Positions 7,607-15,514 of a DNA stretch of 25,427 nucleotides are shown here, piece by piece. The notes under the pieces are model-generated. The model was not told the DNA's origin. It saw nothing but the letters and a program-made list of their open reading frames with translations, and searched no databases. The stretch's first letter is position 1. Each line of letters starts with the position of its first letter. Source of the stretch: JAYFRE01 sp034926235. GTDB lineage: Bacteria > Pseudomonadota > Alphaproteobacteria > Rhodospirillales > Magnetospirillaceae. The position numbers and the translations under genes were made by a program. The DNA is taken from positions 1 to 25,427 of the forward strand of contig JAYFRE010000104.1 of NCBI GenBank assembly GCA_034926235.1, given 5' to 3'.

Positions 7607-8173
7607 ATGACGTTTGACGATGAAAGCCCGGTGGCTGCCCCGCAGTCCGCCGCGATCCCGCTTGCCGAATCCGAAACTCCGCTGATGGGGGATGCTCCAT
7701 CGGATGAAGGCGGTGTCGATTCCGGCTCTTACGGCGATTTCGTCCTGCCCGAAGGCCAGAGCGCCGATCAGGCGGTGATGGACGCCTTTAAATCATTGGC
7801 TGCCGAGAACGGCCTGTCCCAGGAGGCGGCGCAGAAATTCGTCGATCTGCAGGCGAGGCTGAATCAGAAGCAGCAGCAATCGATCGTCGGCATCACCCAG
7901 CAATGGGCCAAGGACGCCCGCGCCGATACCGAATTCGGCGGCGCAGCTTTTGACCGCAATGTCGGGCTGGCGCAGCAGGCTTTGTCGGCGTTCGGCTCGC
8001 CGGCGCTGACCGATCTCATCAACCAGACCGGGCTGGGCAACCACCCGGAAATCATCCGCACTTTTTGGCGGATCGGCCGCGCCTTGTCCGAGGACGGCCG
8101 GATCGTCGCCGGAGCCGGGCCTCGCGGCGATCGTCTCTCGGCGCTTTATCCCACCATGGTCAACAAGGAGTAA
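7607..8173 (+). CDS. Putative scaffold protein
   Basis: A 188-aa protein directly upstream of the major capsid gene. Its first 60 residues are disordered and rich in Pro, Ala, Ser and Glu. There follows a helical region with GLSQEAAQKFVDLQARLNQK and a Gln-rich stretch, and a conserved end (FGSPALTDLINQTGLGNHPE, then a final YPTMVNKE). This composition and the place just before the capsid gene are usual for podovirus scaffolds; the 'GNHPEIIR.F' pattern recurs in BPP-1-like scaffolds. It should guide procapsid assembly and be lost from the mature head. Confidence 0.82.
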   Translation: MTFDDESPVAAPQSAAIPLAESETPLMGDAPSDEGGVDSGSYGDFVLPEGQSADQAVMDAFKSLAAENGLSQEAAQKFVDLQARLNQKQQQSIVGITQQWAKDARADTEFGGAAFDRNVGLAQQALSAFGSPALTDLINQTGLGNHPEIIRTFWRIGRALSEDGRIVAGAGPRGDRLSALYPTMVNKE

Positions 8174-8179
8174 CCCCAT

Positions 8180-9172
8180 ATGGCCACGCTTGCCACCACC
8201 AACCCGACCCTGGCGGATTACGCCAAGGCGCTCGATCCCAACGGCAATATCGCCCAGGTGGTCGAGATCCTGAGCCAGGTCAACGAAATCCTGGACGACA
8301 TGACCTTTATCGAAGGCAATCTGCCCACCGGCCATCGCACCATCGTCCGCGCCGGCCTGCCCGAGCCGACCTGGCGCAAGCTTTATGGCGGCGTCCAGCC
8401 GACCAAATCGACCCGCATTCCGGTTACCGACAGTTGCGGCATGCTGGAAGCCTATGCCGAGATCGACAAGGCCCTGGCCGATCTCAATGGCAACACCACC
8501 GCCTTTCGCTTGTCCGAGGACAAGGCCCATATCGAGGGCATGAGCCAGGAAGTCGCCCGGACCGTCTTTTACGGCAATGAACGCGACAATCCCGCCGTCT
8601 TTACCGGTCTGTCCCCGCGCTACAACAGCCTTGCGGCCGAAAACGCCGACAACATCGTCAATGCCGGCGGGTCCGGGTCGGCCAACACCTCGATCTGGCT
8701 GGTGGTCTGGGGACCCGACACCTGCCACGGCATCTATCCGAAGGGCAGCCAGGCCGGTTTGCGCACCAAGGATCTGGGCGAGGTCACGCTGGAGGATGTG
8801 GACGGCCAGGGCGGGCGCATGCAGGCCTATCGCACCCATTACCGCTGGGACGCCGGTCTGACCGTGCGCGATTGGCGCTATGTCGTGCGCATCGCCAACA
8901 TCGACGTCGCTGGTCTGGCTTCGTCGGACAACGCCAAGAAGCTGGTTTCCTTGATGATCAGCGCGTCCGAACGCATCCCCGTGCTGGGGCGCGGCCGGGC
9001 CGCCTGGTACGTCAACCGCACCGTGCGCGAAAAGCTGCGCCTGGGCGTGCTGGAAAAGGTCGCCGGCAATCTGAGCTGGGAGAATGTCGCCGGCAAGCGG
9101 GTGATGGTGTTCGACGACATCCCCGTGCGTCACACCGACGCGCTGGTCAATACCGAAACCGCCGTTTCGTAA
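8180..9172 (+). CDS. Major capsid protein (Bbp17-like)
   Basis: A 330-aa protein after a good AAGGAG site (9-base spacing) with only six bases between it and the scaffold gene. The sequence is of the BPP-1 major capsid type: an N-terminal LADYAKALDPNG, then LPTGHRTIVRAGLPEPTWRK, VARTVFYGNERDNPAVFTGL, IWLVVWGPDTCHGIYPKG and WDAGLTVRDWRYVVRIANID. The BPP-1 capsid protein has an HK97-like fold with a circularly permuted topology, as established for that phage. It should form the icosahedral shell with the cement protein encoded next. Confidence 0.92.
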   Translation: MATLATTNPTLADYAKALDPNGNIAQVVEILSQVNEILDDMTFIEGNLPTGHRTIVRAGLPEPTWRKLYGGVQPTKSTRIPVTDSCGMLEAYAEIDKALADLNGNTTAFRLSEDKAHIEGMSQEVARTVFYGNERDNPAVFTGLSPRYNSLAAENADNIVNAGGSGSANTSIWLVVWGPDTCHGIYPKGSQAGLRTKDLGEVTLEDVDGQGGRMQAYRTHYRWDAGLTVRDWRYVVRIANIDVAGLASSDNAKKLVSLMISASERIPVLGRGRAAWYVNRTVREKLRLGVLEKVAGNLSWENVAGKRVMVFDDIPVRHTDALVNTETAVS

Positions 9173-9184
9173 GGAAAAACGCAC

Positions 9185-9631
9185 ATGATCATCGACAAAC
9201 GCACCGAATTTGCTGACGCCGCCGCCCTGAATACCGGGGCGGCGGGCGTCTACCGCATCGGCAACGTCATCGATCTGGCAAAGACCGGCCTGGATTTGGG
9301 CCAGGGCGAACCGGTCTATCTGGTCATTTCCGTTGACACCGCCGCCAGCTCGGGCGGATCGGCCACCGCCGCCTTTACCCTGGCTTCCGACGCCCAGGCC
9401 GCCATCGCCACCGACGGGTCCGCTACGGTTCATGTCAAGACCGACGCGATCCCCGTTGCCCAACTGACGGCCGGGAAACGGATCATTACGGTGGCGCTTC
9501 CCGCCGGAATTTACGAACGCTATCTCGGCATCCTTCAGACCACCGGCACGGCGGCCTTCACCGGCGGGGCCATCGATGCCTTCCTGACGCCGGATCCCTC
9601 CGGCTGGAAGGCCTATCCGGACGCGATCTGA
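9185..9631 (+). CDS. Bbp16-like capsid cement (decoration) protein
   Basis: A 148-aa protein beginning MIIDKRTEFADA and continuing through GVYRIGNVIDL, then alternating hydrophobic and small residues typical of beta-sandwich folds, to YERYLGILQTTGTAAFTGG and an end DPSGWKAYPDAI. This is the pattern of the Bbp16 cement protein, which in BPP-1 binds the outside of the shell as a dimer and stabilises it. A good AAGGAAA site precedes the ATG. It is the last gene of the head group, since a strong hairpin follows. Confidence 0.85.
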   Translation: MIIDKRTEFADAAALNTGAAGVYRIGNVIDLAKTGLDLGQGEPVYLVISVDTAASSGGSATAAFTLASDAQAAIATDGSATVHVKTDAIPVAQLTAGKRIITVALPAGIYERYLGILQTTGTAAFTGGAIDAFLTPDPSGWKAYPDAI

Positions 9632-9662
9632 GAGCCCGTTTCGGATCGGCGGTGGGGATCAT

Positions 9663-9687
9663 GGGGCGGCGCGCGATGCGCCGCCCC
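9663..9687 (+). terminator. Strong hairpin after the capsid genes
   Basis: A perfect 10-bp stem, GGGGCGGCGC with GCGCCGCCCC around a 5-base loop, in the 106-base gap between cement protein and tail adaptor. No T tract follows, so it may act as a pause, an RNA-stability element that protects the abundant capsid mRNA, or a partial terminator. Confidence 0.5.
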
Positions 9688-9737
9688 CGTTCCCCCGCCT
9701 TTATGTCCGTCCCCCTCCTGAAAAACGAGGTTTCCCC

Positions 9738-10346
9738 ATGGCCGTATCGGTCGTCCAGTTGTGCAACATGGCGCTGGCCCGCATTCGCGCCCAGCCCATC
9801 GCCGCCTTGAATGAGGGATCGGTGGAATCCATCGCCTGCGGCGCGTTTTACGAGACCGCGCGGGACGCCGTCTTGCGCGATCACGCCTGGAACTTCGCCA
9901 CAAGGCGGCGCACCTTGGCTGACACCGGCAGCGCGGTAGGGGGGTGGACTTATGGCTACGCCTATCCGTCCGACTGCCTGATGGCGCGAAAGATCTATAA
10001 TCCCGTCGGTTCAACCCGCATTCCCTTCGAGGTCGCGGCCACCGATTCCGGCCTGGTCATCTATACCGACCGCGCGGCGGCGGAACTGGTCTATTCCGCG
10101 CGCATCACCGATCTGGATCTGTGCGATCCCCAATTCCTGGAAGCTTTGTCCTGGAAGCTGGCCGCCGATGTCGCTTTGTCCGTCACCGGGTCCAAGGATC
10201 TGATGCAGATCGCGCTGACCATGTACCGCAACACCCTGTCCCAGGCCCAGACCGCCGACGCCAACGAAGGCGAGGAAGAGACGGTCCAGCCCGCGAGCTG
10301 GCTTGAATCCCGGCTGGGCTATCAAACGAGGCTGCTTGTGTCATGA
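9738..10346 (+). CDS. Tail adaptor / tail tubular protein A (T7 gp11-like)
   Basis: A 202-aa protein with the typical adaptor opening VQLCNMALARIRAQPI, then ESIACGAFYETARDAVLRDHAWNFA, a WTYGYAYPSDCL block and ALSWKLAADVALSVTGSKDL towards the end. In T7-like and P22-like phages the equivalent forms a ring below the portal to which the nozzle attaches. The C-terminus is acidic (ANEGEEETVQP). The stop overlaps the nozzle ATG as ATGA. Length is normal. Confidence 0.88.
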   Translation: MAVSVVQLCNMALARIRAQPIAALNEGSVESIACGAFYETARDAVLRDHAWNFATRRRTLADTGSAVGGWTYGYAYPSDCLMARKIYNPVGSTRIPFEVAATDSGLVIYTDRAAAELVYSARITDLDLCDPQFLEALSWKLAADVALSVTGSKDLMQIALTMYRNTLSQAQTADANEGEEETVQPASWLESRLGYQTRLLVS

Positions 10347-12775
10347 CCCGATTGTTCCAGCCCAGCCTTGCCGGCGGCGAGGTCTCGCCCGCGCTTTACG
10401 CCCGTGTGGACATCGCCAAATATCAGACCGCGCTGCGGCGCTGCCGCAATTTTATCGTCCATCGCACCGGCGGCGTGTCCAACCGCGCCGGGTTCGAGTT
10501 CCTGGGCGAGGTTGCCGATTCCGCCGTCTGTCCGGCGCTGATCCCGTTCCGATTCAACAACACGACCCAGGTTTGCCTGCTGGAATTCGGCGATCAGACC
10601 ATGCGCATCTGGTATAGGGGTGCGCTGGTGATGGCGGGTAGCGTCCCCGTTTCGGTGGCCACGGGCTATAGCGCGGCCGAGGCAGACGCGATGGGCCATG
10701 CCCAGTCGGGCGACGTCATGTATCTGGCGCACCCGTCGAAGCCGCCGAAGAAGCTGACCCGCACATCCTGGACCGGCTGGTCGTTCAAGGATTTGACCTT
10801 CATCCCCAGCATCAAAGCGCCGGGGGCCAGCGTCAGCGGCTATACGCTGGCGACGCTGCGCACGCCGGACGCGACGCTGACGCCGTCCGCGACCGCCGGA
10901 ACCATAACCCTGTCGGCTACCAAGACCGTCACGACCACCACCTCGACAGGCAGCGGCGAGGACACGAACTGGGTCACCACGACCACCACCAGCCCTTATG
11001 CCGCCTTTTTGGCCGCCGATGTGGGTAGGATCGTGACCGTCAATGGCGGGCGTGTCGTCATCATGACGGTGGCTTCCGATCTTTGCTCGGTGACGGGCAC
11101 CACGGCGGCCGCCTTGTCGTCCACCGCCGCCGCGGGCAGCGGGACCTGGGCGGTCAAGCAATATCAGACCGCCAGTTCGACCGGATGGACGGCGGCGCGG
11201 TCGGGCAACAACCACACCTATACCGAAACGATTTCCTACAAAGTGTCGGTGGTCAGCGAATCGACCGGCGAGGAAAGCCTGGCGTCCGAGGCCTTTTCCG
11301 TCGTCGGTCCCACCGCCGATGACTGGCCGGTCGGGACCAAGATCGTCTTGAGCGGCGCGGAAATGGATGATGTCGCCTATTTCCGCGTCTACAAGGCGCA
11401 GAACGGGCTTTACGGCTGGATCGGCAATGCCGACGGCGCGTCCTTTACCGACACCAATATCGCGCCCGACATCTCGGACACCGCGCCGGAAGCCTACAAC
11501 CCCTTTGCCGCGGCAGGGGATTATCCGGCCAAGGTGGCGCTGCATCAGCAAAGGCTGGTCTTTGCCAACACCGCCAATGTCCCGAACGGGGTGTGGATGA
11601 GCCGCACCGGGTTCTATGAAAGCATGACCAAATCGACCCCGACCAAGGCCGATGACGCCATCAGCCTGGCCTTGGGCTCGGGCGAGATCAACGCCATCAA
11701 GGGGCTGCTGTCGGTGCAGGATTTGATCGTGCTGACCTCGGGGTCCGAAAATATCTGCAATGGCGGCGGCACCGGACGCGCACTTACCGCTTCGTCCGAT
11801 GGTATCGTCGTCAAGCCGCAATCCTATTGGGGCGCTGGCGATCTGCCGCCGCTGGTATCGGGCAATGTCGGGCTGTTCGTGCAGGGGCTGGGGTCGGCGG
11901 TGCGCGACATCGCCTATGATTATTCCGTGGACGGGTTCGTCGGCAATGACCGCTCGATCCTGGCCCGCCATCTGCTGGACGGGTATCAAATCATTTCCTG
12001 GGCCTATGCCCAGGCGCCCGATTCGACTTTTTGGATGGTGCGTAACGATGGCGCGCTGCTGAGCCTGACCTATTTCAAGGAACAGGATATCGGCGCCTGG
12101 GCGCTGCACACCACCGACGGCGCGTTCGAGCGCGTCGCCGTGATCGAGGGCCGCGACCGCCACGAGCTTTACGCCGTGGTCCGGCGTACGGTCGGCGGGG
12201 TGACGAAACGCTATGTCGAACGCATGGCGTCGCGGCGGATCGGGACCATCGCGGATGCGCGCTTTCTGGACAGCCATCTGGTCTATGACGGCGATCCTGC
12301 GGACGAGATTTCCGGTCTGGATCACCTGGAGGGAAAAACGGTCGGCATCCTGGCCGACGGTAATGTGCTGGAGGACCAATTGGTCACGGGCGGCAAAATC
12401 ACCTTGCCGCGCGACTATCGCCATGTCGTCGTCGGCCTGCGTTACGACCGGGAGACGGTGATTGAAACCCTGGATATCGATCTGGGCATGGTTCCCGGAT
12501 TGGGCAGCGTGCAGGGACGGTCCAAAAGCGTCGCCCGCGTCACCGCGCGGGTGGAAGCGTCGCGGGAGTTTCTGGCCGGGCCGAGCGAAGAGCGGATGGC
12601 GCTGACCAAGGTTCGCCTGCCCGGTTATGACGCCGTGCCCGACCTGATCACCGGCGATGTCGAAATCACCGTGCCGCCCGGCTGGAACCGCCATGGACGC
12701 ATCGTCATCCGCCCCAACGGGCCGGCGCCGCTGACGATCCTGGGGCTGGCCCCCGATATCGTGCTGGGCAGTTGA
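10343..12775 (+). CDS. Tail nozzle / tail tubular protein B (T7 gp12-like)
   Basis: An 810-aa protein. Its first 130 residues are the hallmark of this family: FQPSLAGGEVSPALYARVDI, then CRNFIVHRTGGVSNRAGFEF, LIPFRFNNTTQVCLLEFGD and MYLAHPSKPPKKL. A Thr/Ser/Ala-rich insertion lies at about residues 180-290, followed by an Ig-like beta segment (YKVSVVSESTGEESLASEAF). Later comes ALGSGEINAIKGLLSVQDL and GSENICNGGG, which are also conserved in nozzle proteins. It should close the tail and open on host contact. The stop overlaps the next ATG by one base (TGATG). Confidence 0.88.
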   Translation: MTRLFQPSLAGGEVSPALYARVDIAKYQTALRRCRNFIVHRTGGVSNRAGFEFLGEVADSAVCPALIPFRFNNTTQVCLLEFGDQTMRIWYRGALVMAGSVPVSVATGYSAAEADAMGHAQSGDVMYLAHPSKPPKKLTRTSWTGWSFKDLTFIPSIKAPGASVSGYTLATLRTPDATLTPSATAGTITLSATKTVTTTTSTGSGEDTNWVTTTTTSPYAAFLAADVGRIVTVNGGRVVIMTVASDLCSVTGTTAAALSSTAAAGSGTWAVKQYQTASSTGWTAARSGNNHTYTETISYKVSVVSESTGEESLASEAFSVVGPTADDWPVGTKIVLSGAEMDDVAYFRVYKAQNGLYGWIGNADGASFTDTNIAPDISDTAPEAYNPFAAAGDYPAKVALHQQRLVFANTANVPNGVWMSRTGFYESMTKSTPTKADDAISLALGSGEINAIKGLLSVQDLIVLTSGSENICNGGGTGRALTASSDGIVVKPQSYWGAGDLPPLVSGNVGLFVQGLGSAVRDIAYDYSVDGFVGNDRSILARHLLDGYQIISWAYAQAPDSTFWMVRNDGALLSLTYFKEQDIGAWALHTTDGAFERVAVIEGRDRHELYAVVRRTVGGVTKRYVERMASRRIGTIADARFLDSHLVYDGDPADEISGLDHLEGKTVGILADGNVLEDQLVTGGKITLPRDYRHVVVGLRYDRETVIETLDIDLGMVPGLGSVQGRSKSVARVTARVEASREFLAGPSEERMALTKVRLPGYDAVPDLITGDVEITVPPGWNRHGRIVIRPNGPAPLTILGLAPDIVLGS

Positions 12776-13230
12776 TGGAACGGCCCTATTGCATCGTTCC
12801 GGCGACGGAAGCCGGGGCGATGGCGCTGGCGCGGCGTTTGCGCGCCGCCGATAAGGCGGAAGTCACGGCGCAAGGGCTGACGCCCCAACAGGCGTTGGTT
12901 CAATCGCTGCGGGGATCCCTATGGGCGCGGATGGCGCTGCTTGGCGGGCGTCCGTTTTGCATGTGGGGGGTTGAGGCGGCGTCGCTGATCGGCGGGGTCG
13001 GCTATCCCTGGCTGCTGGGCTCGGCGGTGCTGGATCGCTTTCCGCGCGATTTCCTGCGGGAAAGCCGGGCCGGGCTGGCGGAAATGCTGGAAACCTTCGA
13101 GCGCCTGGACGTGTTCGTCGATGCCCGGTACGGCAAGGCTGAGCGCTGGCTGCGCTGGCTGGGATTCGTTGCCGGCGAGCCGGTGATGTTCGGCGACGTC
13201 CCGTTTTATCCGTTCGAGAGGAGGCGATGA
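12775..13230 (+). CDS. GNAT-fold internal virion-type protein (DUF2833/T7 gp13-like)
   Basis: A 151-aa protein; I use ATG at 12775 inside the TGATG overlap, not the TTG one codon upstream. Residues about 45-80 (LRGSLWARMALLGGRPFCMW, then GGVGYPWLLGS) and the end (RWLRWLGFVAGEPVMFGDVP) match the DUF2833 pattern. This is a GNAT-like family that includes T7 gp13 and sits after the nozzle gene in many podoviruses. The WLRWLGF segment corresponds to the late acetyl-CoA-fold strand of N-acetyltransferases. Catalytic activity is not established; a structural or assembly role is usual for the T7 protein. Confidence 0.75.
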   Translation: MERPYCIVPATEAGAMALARRLRAADKAEVTAQGLTPQQALVQSLRGSLWARMALLGGRPFCMWGVEAASLIGGVGYPWLLGSAVLDRFPRDFLRESRAGLAEMLETFERLDVFVDARYGKAERWLRWLGFVAGEPVMFGDVPFYPFERRR

Positions 13231-13688
13231 TGGTCACGATCAAGGCCTGTCCGCTGGCCGACATCATCGGCGACCCCGAGTTTGCCGCTCTGCATCGGGA
13301 ATATGCGGGCGAATGCGCCATCGCCGGATTGCCGCCGCCGGACGAGAAGCTGGCCGCCTATGGCGCGATCGCGCAAAGCGGCGTGTTCACCGCCTATGGT
13401 GCATTCATCGAAGGCCGGCTGATCGGGTTCATGGCCGTGTTGACGCCGGTAATCCCCCATTACGGCATCGCCATCGCCATTGCCGAAAGCCTGTTCGTCG
13501 GCGCGGCGTTCCGGTCCAGCCGAGCGGGGCTGGCGTTGATCCGCGCCGCCGAGCGTCATGCACAAGACGCCGGTTCGCCAGGGCTGCTGTTGAGTGCTCC
13601 ATCTGGCGGGCGGCTGGCCCGACTGCTGCCGCTGATCGGCTACCGGGAAACGAACCGGGCTTTTTTCAAGGAGGTGCCCCATGGGTGA
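13227..13688 (+). CDS. GNAT-family N-acetyltransferase-like protein
   Basis: A 153-aa protein, ATG overlapping the previous stop and preceded by GAGAGGAGG. Residues about 55-75 (TAYGAFIEGRLIGFMAVL) form the beta-4 region of a GNAT fold. SLFVGAAFRSSRAGLALIRA (about 90-110) is the acetyl-CoA binding loop and helix, and LLPLIGYRETNRAFFKEV is the usual C-terminal strand pair. The Arg/Gly loop fits RSSRAG in place of the usual Q/RxxGxG/A, so cofactor binding is likely but not certain. It may be the active partner of the preceding GNAT-like protein. The substrate is unknown. Confidence 0.78.
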   Translation: MMVTIKACPLADIIGDPEFAALHREYAGECAIAGLPPPDEKLAAYGAIAQSGVFTAYGAFIEGRLIGFMAVLTPVIPHYGIAIAIAESLFVGAAFRSSRAGLALIRAAERHAQDAGSPGLLLSAPSGGRLARLLPLIGYRETNRAFFKEVPHG

Positions 13689-14133
13689 GCTTGTCCAGGT
13701 GCTGGGCGGCATGTCGCCCCAGACGGTCGATGCCGTACGCCAGCTTGAGACGGAATCACTGAAATTGCCGCAGGTGGCGATCTCGACCGAACATGTCTTC
13801 CACGCCGGGATGTATGCCCGCACGATCCGCATTCCCGCCGATGTGATGCTGACCGGGGCGCTGATCAAGATTCCGACTCTGCTTATCCTGGATGGCGACT
13901 CCCTGGTTTATACCGAGGACGGCGCGGCCCGGGTGACCGGCCATCGGGTCATGCTGGGCGCGGCCGGGCGCAAACAGGCGTTTCTGGCCGTCGCCGACAC
14001 CATGCTGACGATGGTCTTTGCGACCGGCGCCGCCACGGTGGAGGAGGCCGAGGCCGAATTCACCGATGAGGTCGATCTGCTGTTTTCCCGCGGCGACGAT
14101 GCCGCCAACTGCGTTATCAGGGGAGTCGTCTGA
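13681..14133 (+). CDS. Conserved cupin-like phage protein
   Basis: A 150-aa protein with a strong AAGGAGGT site overlapping the end of the GNAT gene. Beta-rich pattern: LPQVAISTEHVFHAGMYART, then MLTGALIKIPTLLILDGDSL, VTGHRVMLGAAGRKQAFLAV and DTMLTMVFATGAATVEEAEA, ending with CVIRGVV. This set is common in the structural clusters of podoviruses of this type, and the spacing of Gly/His turns suggests a small cupin-like barrel. The role is unknown. The stop and next start share one base (TGATG). Confidence 0.75.
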   Translation: MGELVQVLGGMSPQTVDAVRQLETESLKLPQVAISTEHVFHAGMYARTIRIPADVMLTGALIKIPTLLILDGDSLVYTEDGAARVTGHRVMLGAAGRKQAFLAVADTMLTMVFATGAATVEEAEAEFTDEVDLLFSRGDDAANCVIRGVV

Positions 14134-14762
14134 TGTCGGGAGGAACATCCGCCGTCGCCATTGCCGGGATGGCCATGGCCGCCGTGGGCACGGCGGTTTC
14201 GGCCTACAGCGCGCATGCGTCCGGGCAACAGGCCAAGGCGCAGGGGAATTATCAGGCTCAGATCGCAAAAAACAACGCCGAGATCGCCACGCAGAACGCC
14301 AAGGATACGGAAGCGGCGGGCCGGGCCGAGGAACAGCGCCAGCGGATTGCGAACGCCCAGAAACTGGGGGCGATCAGGGCCGAAGCCGGCGCAACGGGCG
14401 TGGATGTCGGTTACGGAACGGCTCTGGATACCGTCGCCGATCAGACCATGATCGGGGAATATGATGCGCTGACCACGCGCAACAATTCTCAGCGCCAGGC
14501 CAACAGCTATTACCAGCAGGCGTCGAACTTCATGAACGACAGCAGTTCGTACCAAACGGCGGCAAGCAACGCCACCTTGAACGGGACGCTGTCCGCCGGC
14601 GGCACGCTTCTGTCCGGTGCGGGGAAGGTGGCCGGAAGCTGGTACGATTATGCCAAGGGGTTGCCGTCCAGTGACTCGAAACCGGCAACAACATTCAGCG
14701 CGGGCTATAAAACCCCTGATTGGTATACCGGCAAAGGCTACCCAGGTGGCTTTGGGCTCTGA
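14133..14762 (+). CDS. Internal virion (ejection) protein, T7 gp14-like
   Basis: A 209-aa protein. Residues about 5-30 are Ala/Gly-rich and hydrophobic, able to enter a membrane. Residues 33-75 (QAKAQGNYQAQIAKNNAEIA, then Glu/Arg-rich) predict coiled coil. GAIRAEAGATGVDVGYGTAL (about 86-105) and a Gln/Asn/Tyr-rich stretch (RQANSYYQQASNF) follow, and the tail is Gly/Pro/Tyr-rich. This is the profile of gp14-like ejection proteins, which form the outer-membrane channel during DNA entry. It is the last gene before the toxin-antitoxin insertion. Confidence 0.8.
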   Translation: MSGGTSAVAIAGMAMAAVGTAVSAYSAHASGQQAKAQGNYQAQIAKNNAEIATQNAKDTEAAGRAEEQRQRIANAQKLGAIRAEAGATGVDVGYGTALDTVADQTMIGEYDALTTRNNSQRQANSYYQQASNFMNDSSSYQTAASNATLNGTLSAGGTLLSGAGKVAGSWYDYAKGLPSSDSKPATTFSAGYKTPDWYTGKGYPGGFGL

Positions 14763-14818
14763 ATGGGCCGGAAAGGCCGCGAACCGCGATCAATACGACA
14801 TCCTGTAGGGAGGCGGGC

Positions 14819-15115
14819 TCAAAGGTGGCCGGTGTTTTTCTCGGCGCGCAGGGAAATATTGAGCGCTTTCATCACGCCGAGCAGGGTGGAAAGCTTCGGA
14901 TCCCCGCGCTGGCTGAGGGCCTTGTAGAGCGCCTCCCGCGTCACGCCCGCGTCTCTGGCAACCTGAGTCATGCCCTTCGCGCGCGCGATCGTGCCGAGGG
15001 CGGCAGAAATATAGGAGGCGTCGCCGGTCTCGAAGGCGTCGCTGAGGAAATCGGCCTGGGCTTGAGGCGTATCAAGATATTCAGCCGCATCGAACGGGGT
15101 GGTCGAGAGGGTCAT
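14819..15115 (-). CDS. HigA-like antitoxin (HTH addiction-module antidote)
   Basis: A 98-aa protein of the COG3636-type antidote family. The N-terminal arm is about residues 1-35, followed by a helix-turn-helix at about 40-90 (LGTIARAKGMTQVARDAGVT, then REALYKALSQRGDPKLSTLL and GVMKALNISL). It is read on the minus strand, one base after the stop of the toxin frame, so the order is toxin first, antitoxin second, as in HigBA-type pairs. It should neutralise the toxin and bind the operator upstream of the toxin gene. With the toxin apparently frameshifted it may persist only as an anti-addiction protein or repressor. Confidence 0.85.
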   Translation of the reverse strand: MTLSTTPFDAAEYLDTPQAQADFLSDAFETGDASYISAALGTIARAKGMTQVARDAGVTREALYKALSQRGDPKLSTLLGVMKALNISLRAEKNTGHL

Positions 15116-15116
15116 G

Positions 15117-15406
15117 TCAGGCCTCCTTGCTCATCTCAATGGCCTTGCGGGTGTCCCGGTCCTGGGTCTTCTTGTCGCCGCCGCAGAGCAGGATTACGAG
15201 GGTTTGTCCGCGCTGGACGAAATAGGCCGGTGATAGCCGGGGCCATAGTCGATGCGAAGCTCGCCGATACCGTCAAAATATTTGGCGTCGCCAACCAGCC
15301 CGTGTTGCAAACGGTCGATCCTGGCGACGATCTTGGTCCTGGCCCGAGAGTCTTTCAGGGCGCGGAGCCATTTGACGAAATCCGATGTCTGGCGAACCTC
15401 GATCAT
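15117..15406 (-). pseudogene. RelE/HigB-like toxin, frameshifted
   Basis: The minus strand from 15406 reads MIEVRQTSDFVKWLRALKDS and continues through RIDRLQHGLVGDAKYFDGIG and ELRIDYGPGY, the usual first two thirds of an addiction-module killer protein. The frame then runs to an early stop (15194). In another frame the expected ending is present: YFVQRGQTLVILLCGGDKKT, then QDRDTRKAIEMSKEA and a stop at 15117-15119. The join lies near 15225-15235, where 8 bases stand between two TAT codons that are normally 6 or 9 apart. The whole interval is 290 bases, not a multiple of three. It is either a true inactivating mutation or a sequencing error. Confidence 0.8.
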
Positions 15407-15426
15407 CTGTAATTTGTAGATTACAG
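15407..15426 (-). promoter_or_regulatory. Palindromic operator and promoter of the toxin-antitoxin pair
   Basis: A perfect inverted repeat CTGTAAT-N6-ATTACAG lies directly against the toxin start codon. On the minus strand TTGACG (about 15434-15439), a 17-base spacer and TACAAA overlap it, so bound antitoxin would block transcription, as in other autoregulated HigBA/RelBE operons. A related half site with TGTAAT and TATAAT lies at 15450-15470 and may be a second operator or promoter. Transcription from the first promoter would begin almost at the ATG. Confidence 0.6.
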
Positions 15427-15471
15427 AAAGCGAGGCGTCAACGGAAACCGTGAATTATAGATTACATCACA

Positions 15472-15503
15472 GGCCGCTCCTCACCGGGCGGCCTTTTCTT
15501 TTT
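15472..15503 (+). terminator. Intrinsic terminator before the large ejection-protein genes
   Basis: GGCCGC (15472-15477) pairs with GCGGCC (15488-15493), followed by TTTTCTTTTT (15494-15503). The next gene begins 11 bases later, with its GAGGAGG site immediately after the T tract. Unless read through, it would cut the late operon in two. Confidence 0.6.
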
Positions 15504-15514
15504 GAGGAGGCCTC

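Noticed and set aside
10322..12694. 790-aa open frame on the minus strand opposite the nozzle gene, and similar long frames at 5485-7380 and 7793-9463
   Set aside because: They lie antisense to well-recognised portal, capsid and nozzle genes, have no ribosome binding sites and have the biased Arg/Gly/His-rich composition expected of shadow frames in GC-rich DNA.
14720..15412. 230-aa plus-strand open frame over the toxin-antitoxin pair
   Set aside because: It is the shadow of the minus-strand antitoxin and toxin genes, which have clear family motifs.
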